Below, one piece after another: positions 5,796 to 13,591 of a DNA stretch of 23,156 bases. The notes under the pieces were generated by a model that saw only the letters and a program-made list of their open reading frames with translations, was not told the origin of the DNA and searched no databases. A program made the translations under genes and the position numbers. Positions within the stretch are counted from its first letter, which is position 1, and the number at the start of each line of letters is the position of its first letter. Source of the DNA: a virus; IMG/VR virus record IMGVR_UViG_3300042907_000635, positions 1 through 23,156 of that record; one strand, written 5' to 3'.

Positions 5796-7313
5796 TCACT
5801 CCAGCATCAGGCATGCCTTATGCTGATAAGGCACAACGGTTTTCAAATTGAACTCCCTCAAAGGTGATAATAACGGGCTGAGTGCCCGATACCCGCCCAA
5901 ATGGCAATCTTGGCCATCCTCAAACTGGTTCACATCCTGAGTGATCAGAATCCTCCGGTATCTCCCGCGGCTTAGCTCGAGCTTTGCCCACTTGAGCCAT
6001 GTGGTTACCCACGAGCTGGGCCAGTGGTGGAGAACATCTTTCATCAGAAGCATTTCAGCCGGAGGTATCTGATCCCTCTCGGTGTAGAAATCCAGATGGA
6101 GCCATTCCCTGCTCCGTGCCTCTGTCTTCAGCCGGTCAATGTGGGGCTGGTGGCAATCAATCCCCGTATAGTTGGCCACATGGATCTTTTGGCCAATGAT
6201 GCCATCGCCACAGCCCAGATCCACCACGCTCCGGGTGCCTGAGAAATCAATCAAGGTATTCACTAGATCCACATAGGCTTGGGCCTCATGGCCAATCGAT
6301 CCACCGCCAGAGCTGGAGCCATTGCCCCACAGCTCCCGCCGGTAGATCTCCCCGAATGTCTCTTCTGCCCCATGCTCATGGCCGCGGAGGTATTCCGTGA
6401 GGTGGTGGAATACCCGGGCCTCTTTTGGCAGGGCCCACTGGGGTGAGTTGTAGGATTGCCTCCCGGTTGGAATATCCCCAATCCGCATGAGCTTCCCTTG
6501 GCACCGATGAACCACCCTCACCTTGCCATCACTCAGCCCGCAGACGAAAGCCGTGTTCTGCCATGGGGCTTTGCCTAGGTTGTGCCAGAGCCGGGAGACA
6601 CCCAGCCCAGCTAGTACCACCCGCCATGTGTCCTGATCCCCGAACATGTGTTGATAATAGAAATCGCTGTGCTGATTCATCCACAGGGCTGCCAAGATCA
6701 CCCGCCATGCCCGCTTGCGGTCAATCATGAGCTGGCCACCTTGGATGGGTGGAACCCCGTTGTTGCCTATAGGCCACACAGAGGGCCATCTGATGGTGGT
6801 TTCGTTGTGTGCCATATCCTCCCAGAAAACGAATGGGGCCACTTCCAATGCCTGAAATAGCGGCTCTGGATCCTCCACCAGATAGGCATCAGCATCTAGA
6901 TAAATAACCTGCTCCCATCCGCAATGGGCCAAGGCCACAAGCTTCTGTTCCCAGCCCCTGAGAATCCGGCAGCCAAACTTGGTGGAGTCAACGAACTCAA
7001 CCGGCCCCAGCCGTTGGCAAAGCTCAGGCTCCACTGGCTCCTCTGCACCCCTGTGCCATATCTGAACCGGCAGGGTGCATCCCATCTCTCGGAGGAGCTT
7101 CAGGCCCACCAGTATGCCGGGCCAATACTTGCCACCACCCACCCACAGGATGCCACGGCCCTCAGCCTTTTCTGGCTGTGGTAATGGCATCTGGAGAACT
7201 TCCCGGAGGGCTGTGCCGTGGCGTGTGATTACATCGGGTTGGTGGGCCCAGCCGTTTGGGATAGGTTGGAGCTCGGGCTCTGGTATCGGATCCGCTAACC
7301 CCGGATAAATCAT
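5796..7313 (-). CDS. Fusion of GT71-like glycosyltransferase and SAM methyltransferase
   Basis: From ATG 7313 the protein has 505 residues. Residues about 54-250 resemble Mnn1-type (GT71) glycosyltransferases: ILWVGGGKYW, KLVALAHCGWEQVIYLDAD with a DxD at 140-142, FVFWEDM, GGQLMIDRKRAW, and YYQHMFGDQDTW. Residues about 330-505 form a class I methyltransferase, with W-GNGSSSGGGS upstream, motif I VDLGCGDG (364-371) and acidic NYTGID. Both active regions look intact. The domains would add a sugar from a nucleotide donor and a methyl group from SAM to an unknown acceptor, such as virion protein, DNA or host envelope glycan. I chose 7313 because it follows the previous stop directly (TAAGGGCATG) and the longer frame overlaps that gene. 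Confidence 0.82.
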   Translation of the reverse strand: MIYPGLADPIPEPELQPIPNGWAHQPDVITRHGTALREVLQMPLPQPEKAEGRGILWVGGGKYWPGILVGLKLLREMGCTLPVQIWHRGAEEPVEPELCQRLGPVEFVDSTKFGCRILRGWEQKLVALAHCGWEQVIYLDADAYLVEDPEPLFQALEVAPFVFWEDMAHNETTIRWPSVWPIGNNGVPPIQGGQLMIDRKRAWRVILAALWMNQHSDFYYQHMFGDQDTWRVVLAGLGVSRLWHNLGKAPWQNTAFVCGLSDGKVRVVHRCQGKLMRIGDIPTGRQSYNSPQWALPKEARVFHHLTEYLRGHEHGAEETFGEIYRRELWGNGSSSGGGSIGHEAQAYVDLVNTLIDFSGTRSVVDLGCGDGIIGQKIHVANYTGIDCHQPHIDRLKTEARSREWLHLDFYTERDQIPPAEMLLMKDVLHHWPSSWVTTWLKWAKLELSRGRYRRILITQDVNQFEDGQDCHLGGYRALSPLLSPLREFNLKTVVPYQHKACLMLE

Positions 7314-7317
7314 GCCC

Positions 7318-7707
7318 TTACCCCTTGCCCTGGTATCGATCACACCCCGTGCAAACCTTCCAGGCCTTGGTATTGCCCGTGAGCACACACTGGCCAAATA
7401 TCCCACAGGTATACAAAGGCCCACACCCGCATGCTGGCCGTGGATCCACTAGATCCCCAAGGTGGACACATGGCAGGGCTCGGCGCCTGGATTGATCCGC
7501 CAAGGCCTTGGCCACCGCGGTCTGGTGATCCCATGGTGGGGTTTTGAGCCACTGGATCACAGCCTCCCGGGCTGGTAGCCATTCCCGGGTTATGCTCACC
7601 CAGCCTGATGGTGTCTGGCCGATATATGAAAGCTCCCCACCTCTGAGGTATAGAAGCACCCCGAGCTCTTTAGCCTGGGCCACGATTTCGGCAGGTGTTA
7701 CGGGCAA
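7318..7707 (-). CDS. Small protein with C-terminal Cys cluster (129 aa)
   Basis: The N-terminal 55 residues (TPAEIVAQAKELGVLLYLRGGELSYIG...) look like a small helix-strand module of the TubC-docking type. The C-terminus has seven Cys residues (80, 93, 95, 101, 107, 119, 122) in a CGCGPLYTCGIFGQC...CTGC pattern that suggests a metal or disulphide knot. The likely start is TTG 7707, overlapping the previous gene by ten bases with AGAGG upstream; an internal GTG at 7683 is possible. I recall similar proteins from planctomycete genomes but know no function. It directly precedes the glycosyltransferase fusion and may be coupled to it. Confidence 0.62.
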   Translation of the reverse strand: MPVTPAEIVAQAKELGVLLYLRGGELSYIGQTPSGWVSITREWLPAREAVIQWLKTPPWDHQTAVAKALADQSRRRALPCVHLGDLVDPRPACGCGPLYTCGIFGQCVLTGNTKAWKVCTGCDRYQGKG

Positions 7708-7925
7708 TTGAATGTAACCTCTTCACCGTGATATGCCCCGTCTCTGTTTGGTATTCCGCAGGAGCAAAAACAGGAAACCCCCAAGCCTGGTATACTGCCA
7801 GATGGGCATGAAATAACTTCTTCCCACATGCCCAGAAATGAATCCCAAGCCACGGTGCAGGTGCCACCACAGGTGCAAGCTGTCGATGTGCAGCAATCAC
7901 AGGGCCCAATGTTGGTGGTGGGCAT
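7698..7925 (-). CDS. Cys-rich small protein (75 aa, 11 Cys)
   Basis: Eleven of 75 residues are Cys (9, 11, 12, 17, 19, 23, 40, 52, 54, 56, 74), including CDCC, CTCGGTC and SCFCSC clusters. This implies metal binding or a disulphide-knotted fold. The ATG at 7925 overlaps the TAA of the preceding gene by one base, so translation is probably coupled; no clear ribosome site is seen. Another frame over the same bases is open but lacks such a link and has ordinary composition. No known family. It may be a structural virion decoration because its neighbours are tail and accessory genes. Confidence 0.6.
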   Translation of the reverse strand: MPTTNIGPCDCCTSTACTCGGTCTVAWDSFLGMWEEVISCPSGSIPGLGVSCFCSCGIPNRDGAYHGEEVTFNCP

Positions 7926-8671
7926 TAGCAGAGCACCCCGCCGGGAATGCAGATGCTCCGTTTGGTCACTACAATATTGCCATCAATACACTGAACATTA
8001 GTAACCACTTCAACACAGACAAAATTGCCCTGCTGGCCGCTCACACATGGGTTGGAGCCACCTGAGCCACCGGAGCCATCAGAGCCACCAGAGCCACCAG
8101 AGCCGCCGGAAGCACCAGAGGCCCCGGAAGTCCCAGAGGTTACTGATCCGGATGTGCCTGAGCCGGAGCCAGAAACAGATCCAGATGTGGAGCCAGAAAC
8201 AGATCCAGATGTGGAGCCACCAGAGCCAGAGCCAGAGCCGGAGCCACTGCCAGAAGTCCCGGATGTGCCAGATCCAGAAACACCAGAGCCAGATTCAAGA
8301 GCCCCGCGGGCCTGAACCAAGTAGACCGGGTACACCGGATCCGCCTGACTACTCCCGGCCTCATCCCGCCCGGCTAGCCTGCCAAGGTATTGCACTTGGC
8401 TGAGGCTGGCGTTGTTGATTTCCCTAATACGGCAGGTATCGCCAGAGCTGTAGGCTTTAGTCAGGTTATCCCAGAACCGAACTACACCTGGCCACCAGCC
8501 CGCGGCATTTTGGGCGCCTGTAACCAGTACAACATTCACTGGTGGGGTGGAGCTGCCAAATCGCTGCTGCTTGTCACCCGTCCGCCCATCCGAGAATTGG
8601 CCACCCTCCCACTCGCGGAGCATATCCCCGAGCTGGCCAGCCGCTTTATCATCTAGGAGGTAGCCGGGCAA
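7925..8671 (-). CDS. Phage protein with 80-residue Gly/Ser linker and Cys-rich C-terminus
   Basis: The 248-residue protein has an N-terminal domain (1-125, PGYLLDDKAAGQL...REWEGG, later NVVLVTGAQN). A Gly/Ser/Thr linker follows at about 126-206, then a 42-residue C-terminal piece with Cys209, 219, 228, 241 and 248. The likely start is TTG 8671, eight bases after a TGAGG that contains the upstream stop. The N-terminal domain recalls proteins seen after tail genes in planctomycete phages, but I cannot name it. A flexible linker ending in a compact Cys domain suggests a tail tip or fibre adhesin-like part. This is inference from architecture and position. Confidence 0.7.
   Translation of the reverse strand: MPGYLLDDKAAGQLGDMLREWEGGQFSDGRTGDKQQRFGSSTPPVNVVLVTGAQNAAGWWPGVVRFWDNLTKAYSSGDTCRIREINNASLSQVQYLGRLAGRDEAGSSQADPVYPVYLVQARGALESGSGVSGSGTSGTSGSGSGSGSGSGGSTSGSVSGSTSGSVSGSGSGTSGSVTSGTSGASGASGGSGGSGGSDGSGGSGGSNPCVSGQQGNFVCVEVVTNVQCIDGNIVVTKRSICIPGGVLC
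8167..8214. repeat. Tandem 24-bp duplication in the Gly/Ser linker
   Basis: The 24-base unit 8167-8190 (AGCCAGAAACAGATCCAGAT followed by GTGG) is repeated exactly at 8191-8214. On the minus strand it encodes two adjacent STSGSVSG-type units. The surrounding 8050-8290 region is a degenerate repeat of Gly and Ser codons, so linker length probably varies by slippage. Confidence 0.85.
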
Positions 8672-8680
8672 GGTTTAGCC

Positions 8681-9586
8681 TCACAGTGGGGTTGGGAAGG
8701 TTACGCGTGGGTAGATGTTGAAGGTGCAGTAGATAGGATCTGCACCTGCTGCCGCCTCTTCACCGTCTTCTGTTAAGAGAACAGGCTGATCTATTTTGTA
8801 TCCAGTTGCTACATCATAAATTGGGTAAAGATTTGCTCCGCGCTTTTCTCTAAGTCCCTGATTCAGCACCTCTGCCGCCCATGTGGTCCGGTAGCCAAAA
8901 ACCAAGGTCCATCGCCAATAGTTGATGCCATTTTCATATAGGAATTGAGCTGAAATACTGTTGAGCTTTGCCTGACCCGGGTTGGCCACATAGGCGCCAA
9001 TCACCATGGTGTTGGAATTGACACAGCCAACAGACCCAAGCCAGGCACCACTTGGGGCGTTGAGAGAGTTAAGCCCAACCGTAATGGTTGCCTCAGCCCT
9101 TTGCATTTCCAAGGGCGGCAAAAAAGGATCTCCAGCTTTATTCACAATCGCCTTATTGGCAACCACAGTATCCTTGCACACAGCCATGGGATAGGTGGAA
9201 GTTGCAATGCTGTAATCATTGGGCCGGAACAAGGGCCTACTGTCCCTACTGGCAGGGCTAACCCCTTGCTGCTGGCCATCAATAGCCGGAACCCCAGTAC
9301 CACCACCCATGGTTAGATCAGGGTTGTAGCTGTATTCTGCCGTTACCCTCCAGAGGGTGGGATCCTGTGAATCTTGCACAGGGCTGAGACGCACACAGAA
9401 GGCCGCTATATCCTCAGGGTGTCGGCTGAATATGATGGGCAGGCTTGGATGTGATCCGGCATAGGCTGGCCCAAAATTGCCGGAATCCGTGCCCACCAGA
9501 AAAACCCGGGTATAGGTCCTCTGAAATTTGGAATCCACCGAGGCCTGGCGCCCCTCATGGATCTCAACAAAAAGCGTATAGGCCAC
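8681..9586 (-). CDS. Putative minor tail protein (301 aa)
   Basis: The 301-residue protein follows the tape measure gene, where siphoviruses encode distal tail or baseplate proteins. It starts with GTG 9586 with a GAGGTGA ribosome site five bases away. The sequence is beta-rich (AYTLFVEIHEGRQASV, LWRVTAEYSYNPDL, INYWRWTLVFGYRTTW), with no membrane segment or enzymatic motif. I cannot match it to a named family. The tail role is inferred from position, and a distal tail or hub component is the most likely. Confidence 0.65.
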   Translation of the reverse strand: MAYTLFVEIHEGRQASVDSKFQRTYTRVFLVGTDSGNFGPAYAGSHPSLPIIFSRHPEDIAAFCVRLSPVQDSQDPTLWRVTAEYSYNPDLTMGGGTGVPAIDGQQQGVSPASRDSRPLFRPNDYSIATSTYPMAVCKDTVVANKAIVNKAGDPFLPPLEMQRAEATITVGLNSLNAPSGAWLGSVGCVNSNTMVIGAYVANPGQAKLNSISAQFLYENGINYWRWTLVFGYRTTWAAEVLNQGLREKRGANLYPIYDVATGYKIDQPVLLTEDGEEAAAGADPIYCTFNIYPRVTFPTPL

Positions 9587-9596
9587 CGCTCACCTC

Positions 9597-11426
9597 TTAC
9601 TTAAATGCCACCACGCCGGGCCGGGCTTTCTCAAATGCTGCTATAGCCCGCTCTTGGGCCTCAAGCTGGGCCTTGGCCAGCCGGTTGGCCAGATCCATGG
9701 CCGCCTTGATTCTCTCTTGAACATCCTTGCCCTGCTCGCCAAACCTATTCCTCATGATGGTTTCCATGGCAGCCGCTGAGCCCTTATCCGCCCTGGCTGC
9801 CTGCCATGATGTGCCTACCTCGTTTTCTTTCAGCATGTCCATAATCTGCTTACCGGCCTTGCGCTTGAGGCCAGCCTCAAGTCTGCCCAGCAGTGGATCC
9901 CCAGCCGCTAGACGGGCCCGGGCATCCTTGAGCTGGTTGCCAACATCTGTCATGGTTTTGTTAAACTGCTCGGCAGGGCTGGCGAAATTCTCCTCTAGGT
10001 CCAGAGCCATTTTTTCAAATGTGTTTTTTGCAATCTCTAGCTTGGCCGCTGCCTGTTTGATCTGATCGCCAAGGGCTTTGGCGCCATTCTTGAAAGCATC
10101 AAACACCCCGCCAAGGTCAAATATCTTTCCTAGATTCAGCTTCTTGTCTTGGTCAGCATCACGGATGGCCGCCCTCTCACGCATGCGCTTCAGGGCATTC
10201 TTGGCCTCTTGGCCAAATTCTTCAGCCACTACAGGCTTCTGCCCATTCAGCTTTTTCCTCTCAGCCTCCGCCTTGGCAAATTCTTTTTGTGCAAATAGGG
10301 CCATACCCGCATTTGGATCCCCAAGCAAATTCTTTCCTTTAAGAATCAGATCATTTGAATTTTTAATTAAATTTGCAACCTCCCTGAAACCCTTCACAAT
10401 CACCTTGGCTGTGTCAATTAGGGCATCAGCAATCTCAAAAGTCATATCACGGGCAAACCGAAAGCTCTTTTCAATCCCCTCCGCCTTGTTTTTCGGGTCA
10501 ATTACTGGGAGGAATGTGTCAGCAATATCCTTGGCAATATCTCGCACAGCCGAAAAACCACCACGCAAACCAGCAGTAACCGCGGCCCAATCAAAGGCTT
10601 CTAGGAACATCTTGGAGATTTCCCGGAAGGTGTCTTCCATCGTCGTCTTGAGCCGGGCAATCTGCCCCTCAAATGATCCGAAAAACCGCTTGGCAGCCTC
10701 CTGTGCCTTGGGGCTGTTGCTGGCCGCATCAATGGCCTCAATGGCCGCGGCACTACTTACAGCCCCGCGCCTGATGGCCCGGATGGCCTCCTCGGTGGTG
10801 TAGGCCTTGCCGGTCACTTTGCTAAGGCTTTCTCCCAAGGCACCGAACACATCCAGCCCTTGATCCTGGAGGCTCATAAGGGCCCCCTCTGTGGCTGTGC
10901 CTGCCCGCATGAGCTGGTTGATGGATCCAGCCAGGGAGCTCATGCCCTGAGCACCCAGCAGCTCAGACGCATTGGCCATGCGCTCAAGCACCGTAGCGGC
11001 AGCCCCAGCAGACAGTCCCACCGTGGTTAGCTTTTGCAGGCCTCCCACCATCTCACTGAATGCCACGCCTGTTTCCATGCTCTGCTGGCGCATATCCTCC
11101 AGCACTTGGCCAGCCTGCTCCCATGAGCCGGTCACATAGGCCAGCCGGATCTGGGTGCTCTGGAGCTCAGCCCCGAGGGCTGCAAATGCCTGAACGGCAC
11201 CGGCTACCTTGCCGATGCCGCCCGTGAATAGATCCAGCTTGGATTTCAGCTCAGTCCACTTCATGCCGGAGCCACCGGCAGCCTTGCCGCTCTGCTCAGC
11301 CTTCTGATTGAGCTTGTCCACCTCTCCGGTAGTCTTTTTGGCTGAGTTGCCTACCTGCTCAAACCCGGCCACGGCCTCTTGGCCTTGGAAACCCACCTGA
11401 ACATTAACGCGGCTCAGGCTGGCCAT
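9597..11426 (-). CDS. Tape measure protein
   Basis: The 609-residue protein is Ala/Gly-rich and largely helical. It has an N-terminal region typical of tape measures (SRVNVQVGFQGQEAVAGFEQVGNSAKKT), then coiled-coil stretches and the conserved block LGAQGMSSLAGSINQLMRAG...LQDQGLDVFGALGES around residues 155-205, as in tape measure domains. The protein sets tail length during assembly and is ejected with DNA; at roughly 0.15 nm per residue, 609 residues suggest a tail near 90 nm. The start (ATG 11426, GGGAG upstream) overlaps the end of the tail chaperone T frame by 23 bases, the usual G-T-tape measure order. Confidence 0.93.
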   Translation of the reverse strand: MASLSRVNVQVGFQGQEAVAGFEQVGNSAKKTTGEVDKLNQKAEQSGKAAGGSGMKWTELKSKLDLFTGGIGKVAGAVQAFAALGAELQSTQIRLAYVTGSWEQAGQVLEDMRQQSMETGVAFSEMVGGLQKLTTVGLSAGAAATVLERMANASELLGAQGMSSLAGSINQLMRAGTATEGALMSLQDQGLDVFGALGESLSKVTGKAYTTEEAIRAIRRGAVSSAAAIEAIDAASNSPKAQEAAKRFFGSFEGQIARLKTTMEDTFREISKMFLEAFDWAAVTAGLRGGFSAVRDIAKDIADTFLPVIDPKNKAEGIEKSFRFARDMTFEIADALIDTAKVIVKGFREVANLIKNSNDLILKGKNLLGDPNAGMALFAQKEFAKAEAERKKLNGQKPVVAEEFGQEAKNALKRMRERAAIRDADQDKKLNLGKIFDLGGVFDAFKNGAKALGDQIKQAAAKLEIAKNTFEKMALDLEENFASPAEQFNKTMTDVGNQLKDARARLAAGDPLLGRLEAGLKRKAGKQIMDMLKENEVGTSWQAARADKGSAAAMETIMRNRFGEQGKDVQERIKAAMDLANRLAKAQLEAQERAIAAFEKARPGVVAFK

Positions 11427-11739
11427 CTGGTTTGCTCCCGTTGCTTAGGGCCCGGAAATATGCCCTTATCTGGGCTGGGTCCGTTGGTGTCACTGTCCGG
11501 TCACCGTACTGCGGCACAAAATCAGAAACCTTAACCTGATTGCTCCATGGGGCCGCTGATGCCCATGCGCCAATGGCTGCCTGGAAATCCGCCCGGTAAT
11601 GGCCCCACGGCTCAACTCTTAGCAGAGCCATCCACTCCGCATACTCCGCGGAGCTCATGCTCTGGTCTAATTCCGCCACTGTCCGGGAAAGCATTGCAGC
11701 CAGAGCGAACCTTGCCCGCCTGTCTGGCCGCTTGGCTAG
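11404..11739 (-). CDS. Tail assembly chaperone T extension, made by -1 frameshift
   Basis: This frame has no convincing start of its own and is read by ribosomes that slip -1 at 11739-11745 near the end of the upstream G gene. After slippage it adds 111 residues beginning LAKRPDRRARFALAAMLSRT, for a G-T product of 232 residues. The segment MLSRTVAELDQSMSSAEYAEWMALLRVEPWG matches the style of phage tail assembly T proteins. G and G-T together chaperone the tape measure during tail tube assembly and are absent from the virion. A separate ATG at 11790 in this frame overlaps G and is unlikely to be used. Confidence 0.82.
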   Translation of the reverse strand, partial: LAKRPDRRARFALAAMLSRTVAELDQSMSSAEYAEWMALLRVEPWGHYRADFQAAIGAWASAAPWSNQVKVSDFVPQYGDRTVTPTDPAQIRAYFRALSNGSKPDGQPEPR

Positions 11740-12101
11740 TTTTTTTCCAGGCTTTCCACATCTTCCTTCAAGAGCCGATTGAGCCTGCAAGCCGCGTCAA
11801 ATACCTTATCCACGCCCGAAGCCGGAAGGCTGGCCACATCGTTTACCTGATCCTCAGTAAAAAGAAGCCTGCCACCCGGAACGCATGCGGTCAGCACCAC
11901 CAGCCGGGCCCGGAAATTCTTGAATTTCTCAGGCCCAGTGGCTGATACCTGCTCACCCTCAAACTTGTCCCGTTGGCCCGCGGTTAGCTCCCGCACTTGG
12001 ACCGTGAGGCCCCACTCAGGCACCTCAACGGATTCCACCTTGAAGGCCGTGCGGGCCTTGGCCAAAACATCCGCCCCTGTCGTGAACCCCTCGGAAAGCA
12101 T
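11736..12101 (-). CDS. Tail assembly chaperone G
   Basis: The 121-residue protein has the usual G layout: an N-terminal beta region with VESVEVPEWGLTVQVRELTAGQRDKFE, then a helical part ending LLKEDVESLEKN. It lies between the tail tube and tape measure genes. The last sense codons GAA-AAA-AAC contain a canonical slippery heptamer, so part of translation continues into the T frame. The start ATG 12101 has GGGGGA upstream. Confidence 0.85.
   Translation of the reverse strand: MLSEGFTTGADVLAKARTAFKVESVEVPEWGLTVQVRELTAGQRDKFEGEQVSATGPEKFKNFRARLVVLTACVPGGRLLFTEDQVNDVASLPASGVDKVFDAACRLNRLLKEDVESLEKN
11739..11745 (-). promoter_or_regulatory. Programmed -1 ribosomal frameshift site (A AAA AAC)
   Basis: Read on the minus strand, the end of gene G is CTG-GAA-AAA-AAC-TAG. 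The heptamer A-AAA-AAC is in the X-XXY-YYZ register required for tandem -1 slippage. The -1 frame continues open for 111 codons (CTA-GCC-AAG...), exactly where tail genes G and G-T are expected. Confidence 0.85.
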
Positions 12102-12119
12102 TAGCCTATCCCCCTAATC

Positions 12120-12575
12120 CTAAACCCCGGTCACTTGGAAATTAACTGTATAGGTCAGGGCCTCATCAGATTGGCTGATCTCTGGCGTAGTCAAACCGGA
12201 GATAAAACCCACCAGAGAATCCAGAGGGCTCGTACTATCGTCAAAAGAGCCCGGTAGATTTAGCGTTACAGTGTTTCGCAGATATGTTAGTCTGCGATCT
12301 TTTAGCACCTTGTATTGGTTGGTTGCTGTGGTGGTGTCATCCAAGAAAAAAGTGATGGAGAAAGTCCCTGGCTCAATCCGCCTACTAGGTCGCTTGGGCA
12401 GCAATCCGGTACGGTCCACTGCCGATATATCCCCAAAACCAAGGATGCCCTCATTGGCCGTGATGGTTTTCACATTGGCCAAGGTCACATTGGTCCCGGT
12501 TGCCGTGGTGGTATCCGCGGCCAGCCAGTATTGAAGGGTGGCAGTCGTTCCAGCAGGGAAAATCACATCAGGCAT
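12120..12575 (-). CDS. Major tail tube protein
   Basis: This 151-residue beta-rich protein lies between the tail terminator and the tail chaperones, the standard place for the tube subunit. It starts MPDVIFPAGTTATLQYWLAA, has many Thr, Ser and Val strands, and a central loop RRIEPGTFSITFFLDD followed by a second sheet (LTYTVNFQVTGV at the end). These features fit the HK97 gp6-like/lambda gpV tube fold. ATG 12575 has AGGAGA seven bases upstream. Identification rests on position, length and composition. Confidence 0.78.
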   Translation of the reverse strand: MPDVIFPAGTTATLQYWLAADTTTATGTNVTLANVKTITANEGILGFGDISAVDRTGLLPKRPSRRIEPGTFSITFFLDDTTTATNQYKVLKDRRLTYLRNTVTLNLPGSFDDSTSPLDSLVGFISGLTTPEISQSDEALTYTVNFQVTGV

Positions 12576-12576
12576 T

Positions 12577-12993
12577 TCAGCTCTCCTTGTAGGTGCCAGT
12601 TAGGTCTATGTCCACAGTCCTAGCCGCCTCGTCTGAACCATCGTCAAACACCTCAGCCGAACTAGTTTCATCATCTACTATCCATTGGAATATAGTGACT
12701 GCCCCAACCGATTGACGGCTCGGAGTGGCCCGGATCTGATCAGCCACCCATTGGGCTGATGCCTGGGCCGCGGCTCGAGTCATGGCCACCACCGTGAACT
12801 GAACCCTCTCCGTGGTGGCCAGCACAGCACCTGCCACATCACGGGCTCTTGTTCGGCTCACTTGCTGGTAGGTGGCATATGGCATAACACCACCCACCGG
12901 ATTGGTGTCTGGGTGGATCCCGCCCGGCAGGGCTGCCGCGTAGCCTGTACGGGCCAGCAGGTATTCACGGGTGGTTTTCCCTAATTGGCTCAC
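12577..12993 (-). CDS. Tail terminator / DUF3168-like tail completion protein
   Basis: The 138-residue protein has the DUF3168 pattern: an N-terminal helix with short loop, MPYATYQQVSRTRA, VQFTVVAMTRAAAQASAQWVADQI, FQWIVDDET, ending DIDLTGTYKES. Such proteins cap the tail tube and join it to the head. It starts with GTG overlapping the TGA of the preceding gp10-like gene (GTGA). Position between gp10-like and tube genes supports the call. Confidence 0.82.
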   Translation of the reverse strand: MSQLGKTTREYLLARTGYAAALPGGIHPDTNPVGGVMPYATYQQVSRTRARDVAGAVLATTERVQFTVVAMTRAAAQASAQWVADQIRATPSRQSVGAVTIFQWIVDDETSSAEVFDDGSDEAARTVDIDLTGTYKES

Positions 12994-13589
12994 TCACCAC
13001 CTCCAGCAGATTCCATGGCCCTGGCTGCCGCTTTGGCTGCCGCGGCAGTCTTTGCGGCAAACAGCTTGGCCAGCTCGAGATCCAAAGCGGTCTTGGTTTC
13101 ATCGTTTATTTGGCCTTTGGCCTCATCAAAGCTTGGCCGTAGAAATGGCTTACCCGGGATCCGTTTAATCACCCTGCCGCGGATCTTGAGGTTGAAACCA
13201 CGCTCCACAAGGTGAGCATATTTGGATGGTGTCACCTTCACCGGCTTGCCTGTCCATGAGCTGATGGCATCCACCGTGGGAAAATCCTTCTTTCGCCTGG
13301 GCCCAGCCATGGCATACACTTGGCCGGTCTTGGTGTTCACAGCCACCTTGGTGCCAATGCTCCGCTTGAGGGATCCTGTTTGCCCGGTCACCAGGCTAAT
13401 GCTTTTCTCTCCGCGCTTCTTTTTCATCTTCTTAAAAGGCACCTTGCCACGCATAACCTTTGCAACCTTGGTCATGCTTTTCCGGCCAGCCTTTTTGAGA
13501 GCCGCCTTAAGGGCCTTGGGTGCCCCATCGAATTGAGCAATTAGCGCCTCAACTCCATCTAGTTTGGTCTGATATGCCCAGTTGCCCAT
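12990..13589 (-). CDS. HK97 gp10-like tail-component protein
   Basis: From ATG 13589 the protein has 199 residues. The GGAGG ribosome site seven bases away decides this start over ATG 13631, which lies inside the preceding gene. It is highly basic (KKAGRKSMTKVAKVMRGKVPFKKMKKKRGEKS), with the gp10-like elements LKRSIGTKVAVNTKTG and YAHLVERGFN...GKPFLRPSFDEAKGQ (the PFLRPAF-type motif). An Ala-rich C-terminus follows. Proteins of this family lie in head-tail joining clusters and act in tail completion. Neighbours on both sides are connector genes. Confidence 0.85.
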   Translation of the reverse strand: MGNWAYQTKLDGVEALIAQFDGAPKALKAALKKAGRKSMTKVAKVMRGKVPFKKMKKKRGEKSISLVTGQTGSLKRSIGTKVAVNTKTGQVYAMAGPRRKKDFPTVDAISSWTGKPVKVTPSKYAHLVERGFNLKIRGRVIKRIPGKPFLRPSFDEAKGQINDETKTALDLELAKLFAAKTAAAAKAAARAMESAGGGE

Positions 13590-13591
13590 GC

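Noticed and set aside
7670-7909. Minus-strand 79-codon frame overlapping the Cys-rich gene
   Set aside because: The alternative frame is coupled by a stop-start overlap to the upstream gene and has the distinctive Cys pattern; this frame has neither.
8050-8290. CRISPR-like repetition
   Set aside because: Short degenerate codon repeats without unique spacers, inside a coding frame; no array or cas genes are seen.
8025-8403. Plus-strand frames rich in Pro-Glu or Ser-Gln repeats
   Set aside because: They are the complement of the Gly/Ser-linker codons on the minus strand; the repeat composition is explained by that gene.
10078-10803. Plus-strand open frame of 241 codons
   Set aside because: It lies wholly antisense to the tape measure gene, has Ser/Phe/Ala-rich shadow composition and no ribosome site or recognisable domain.
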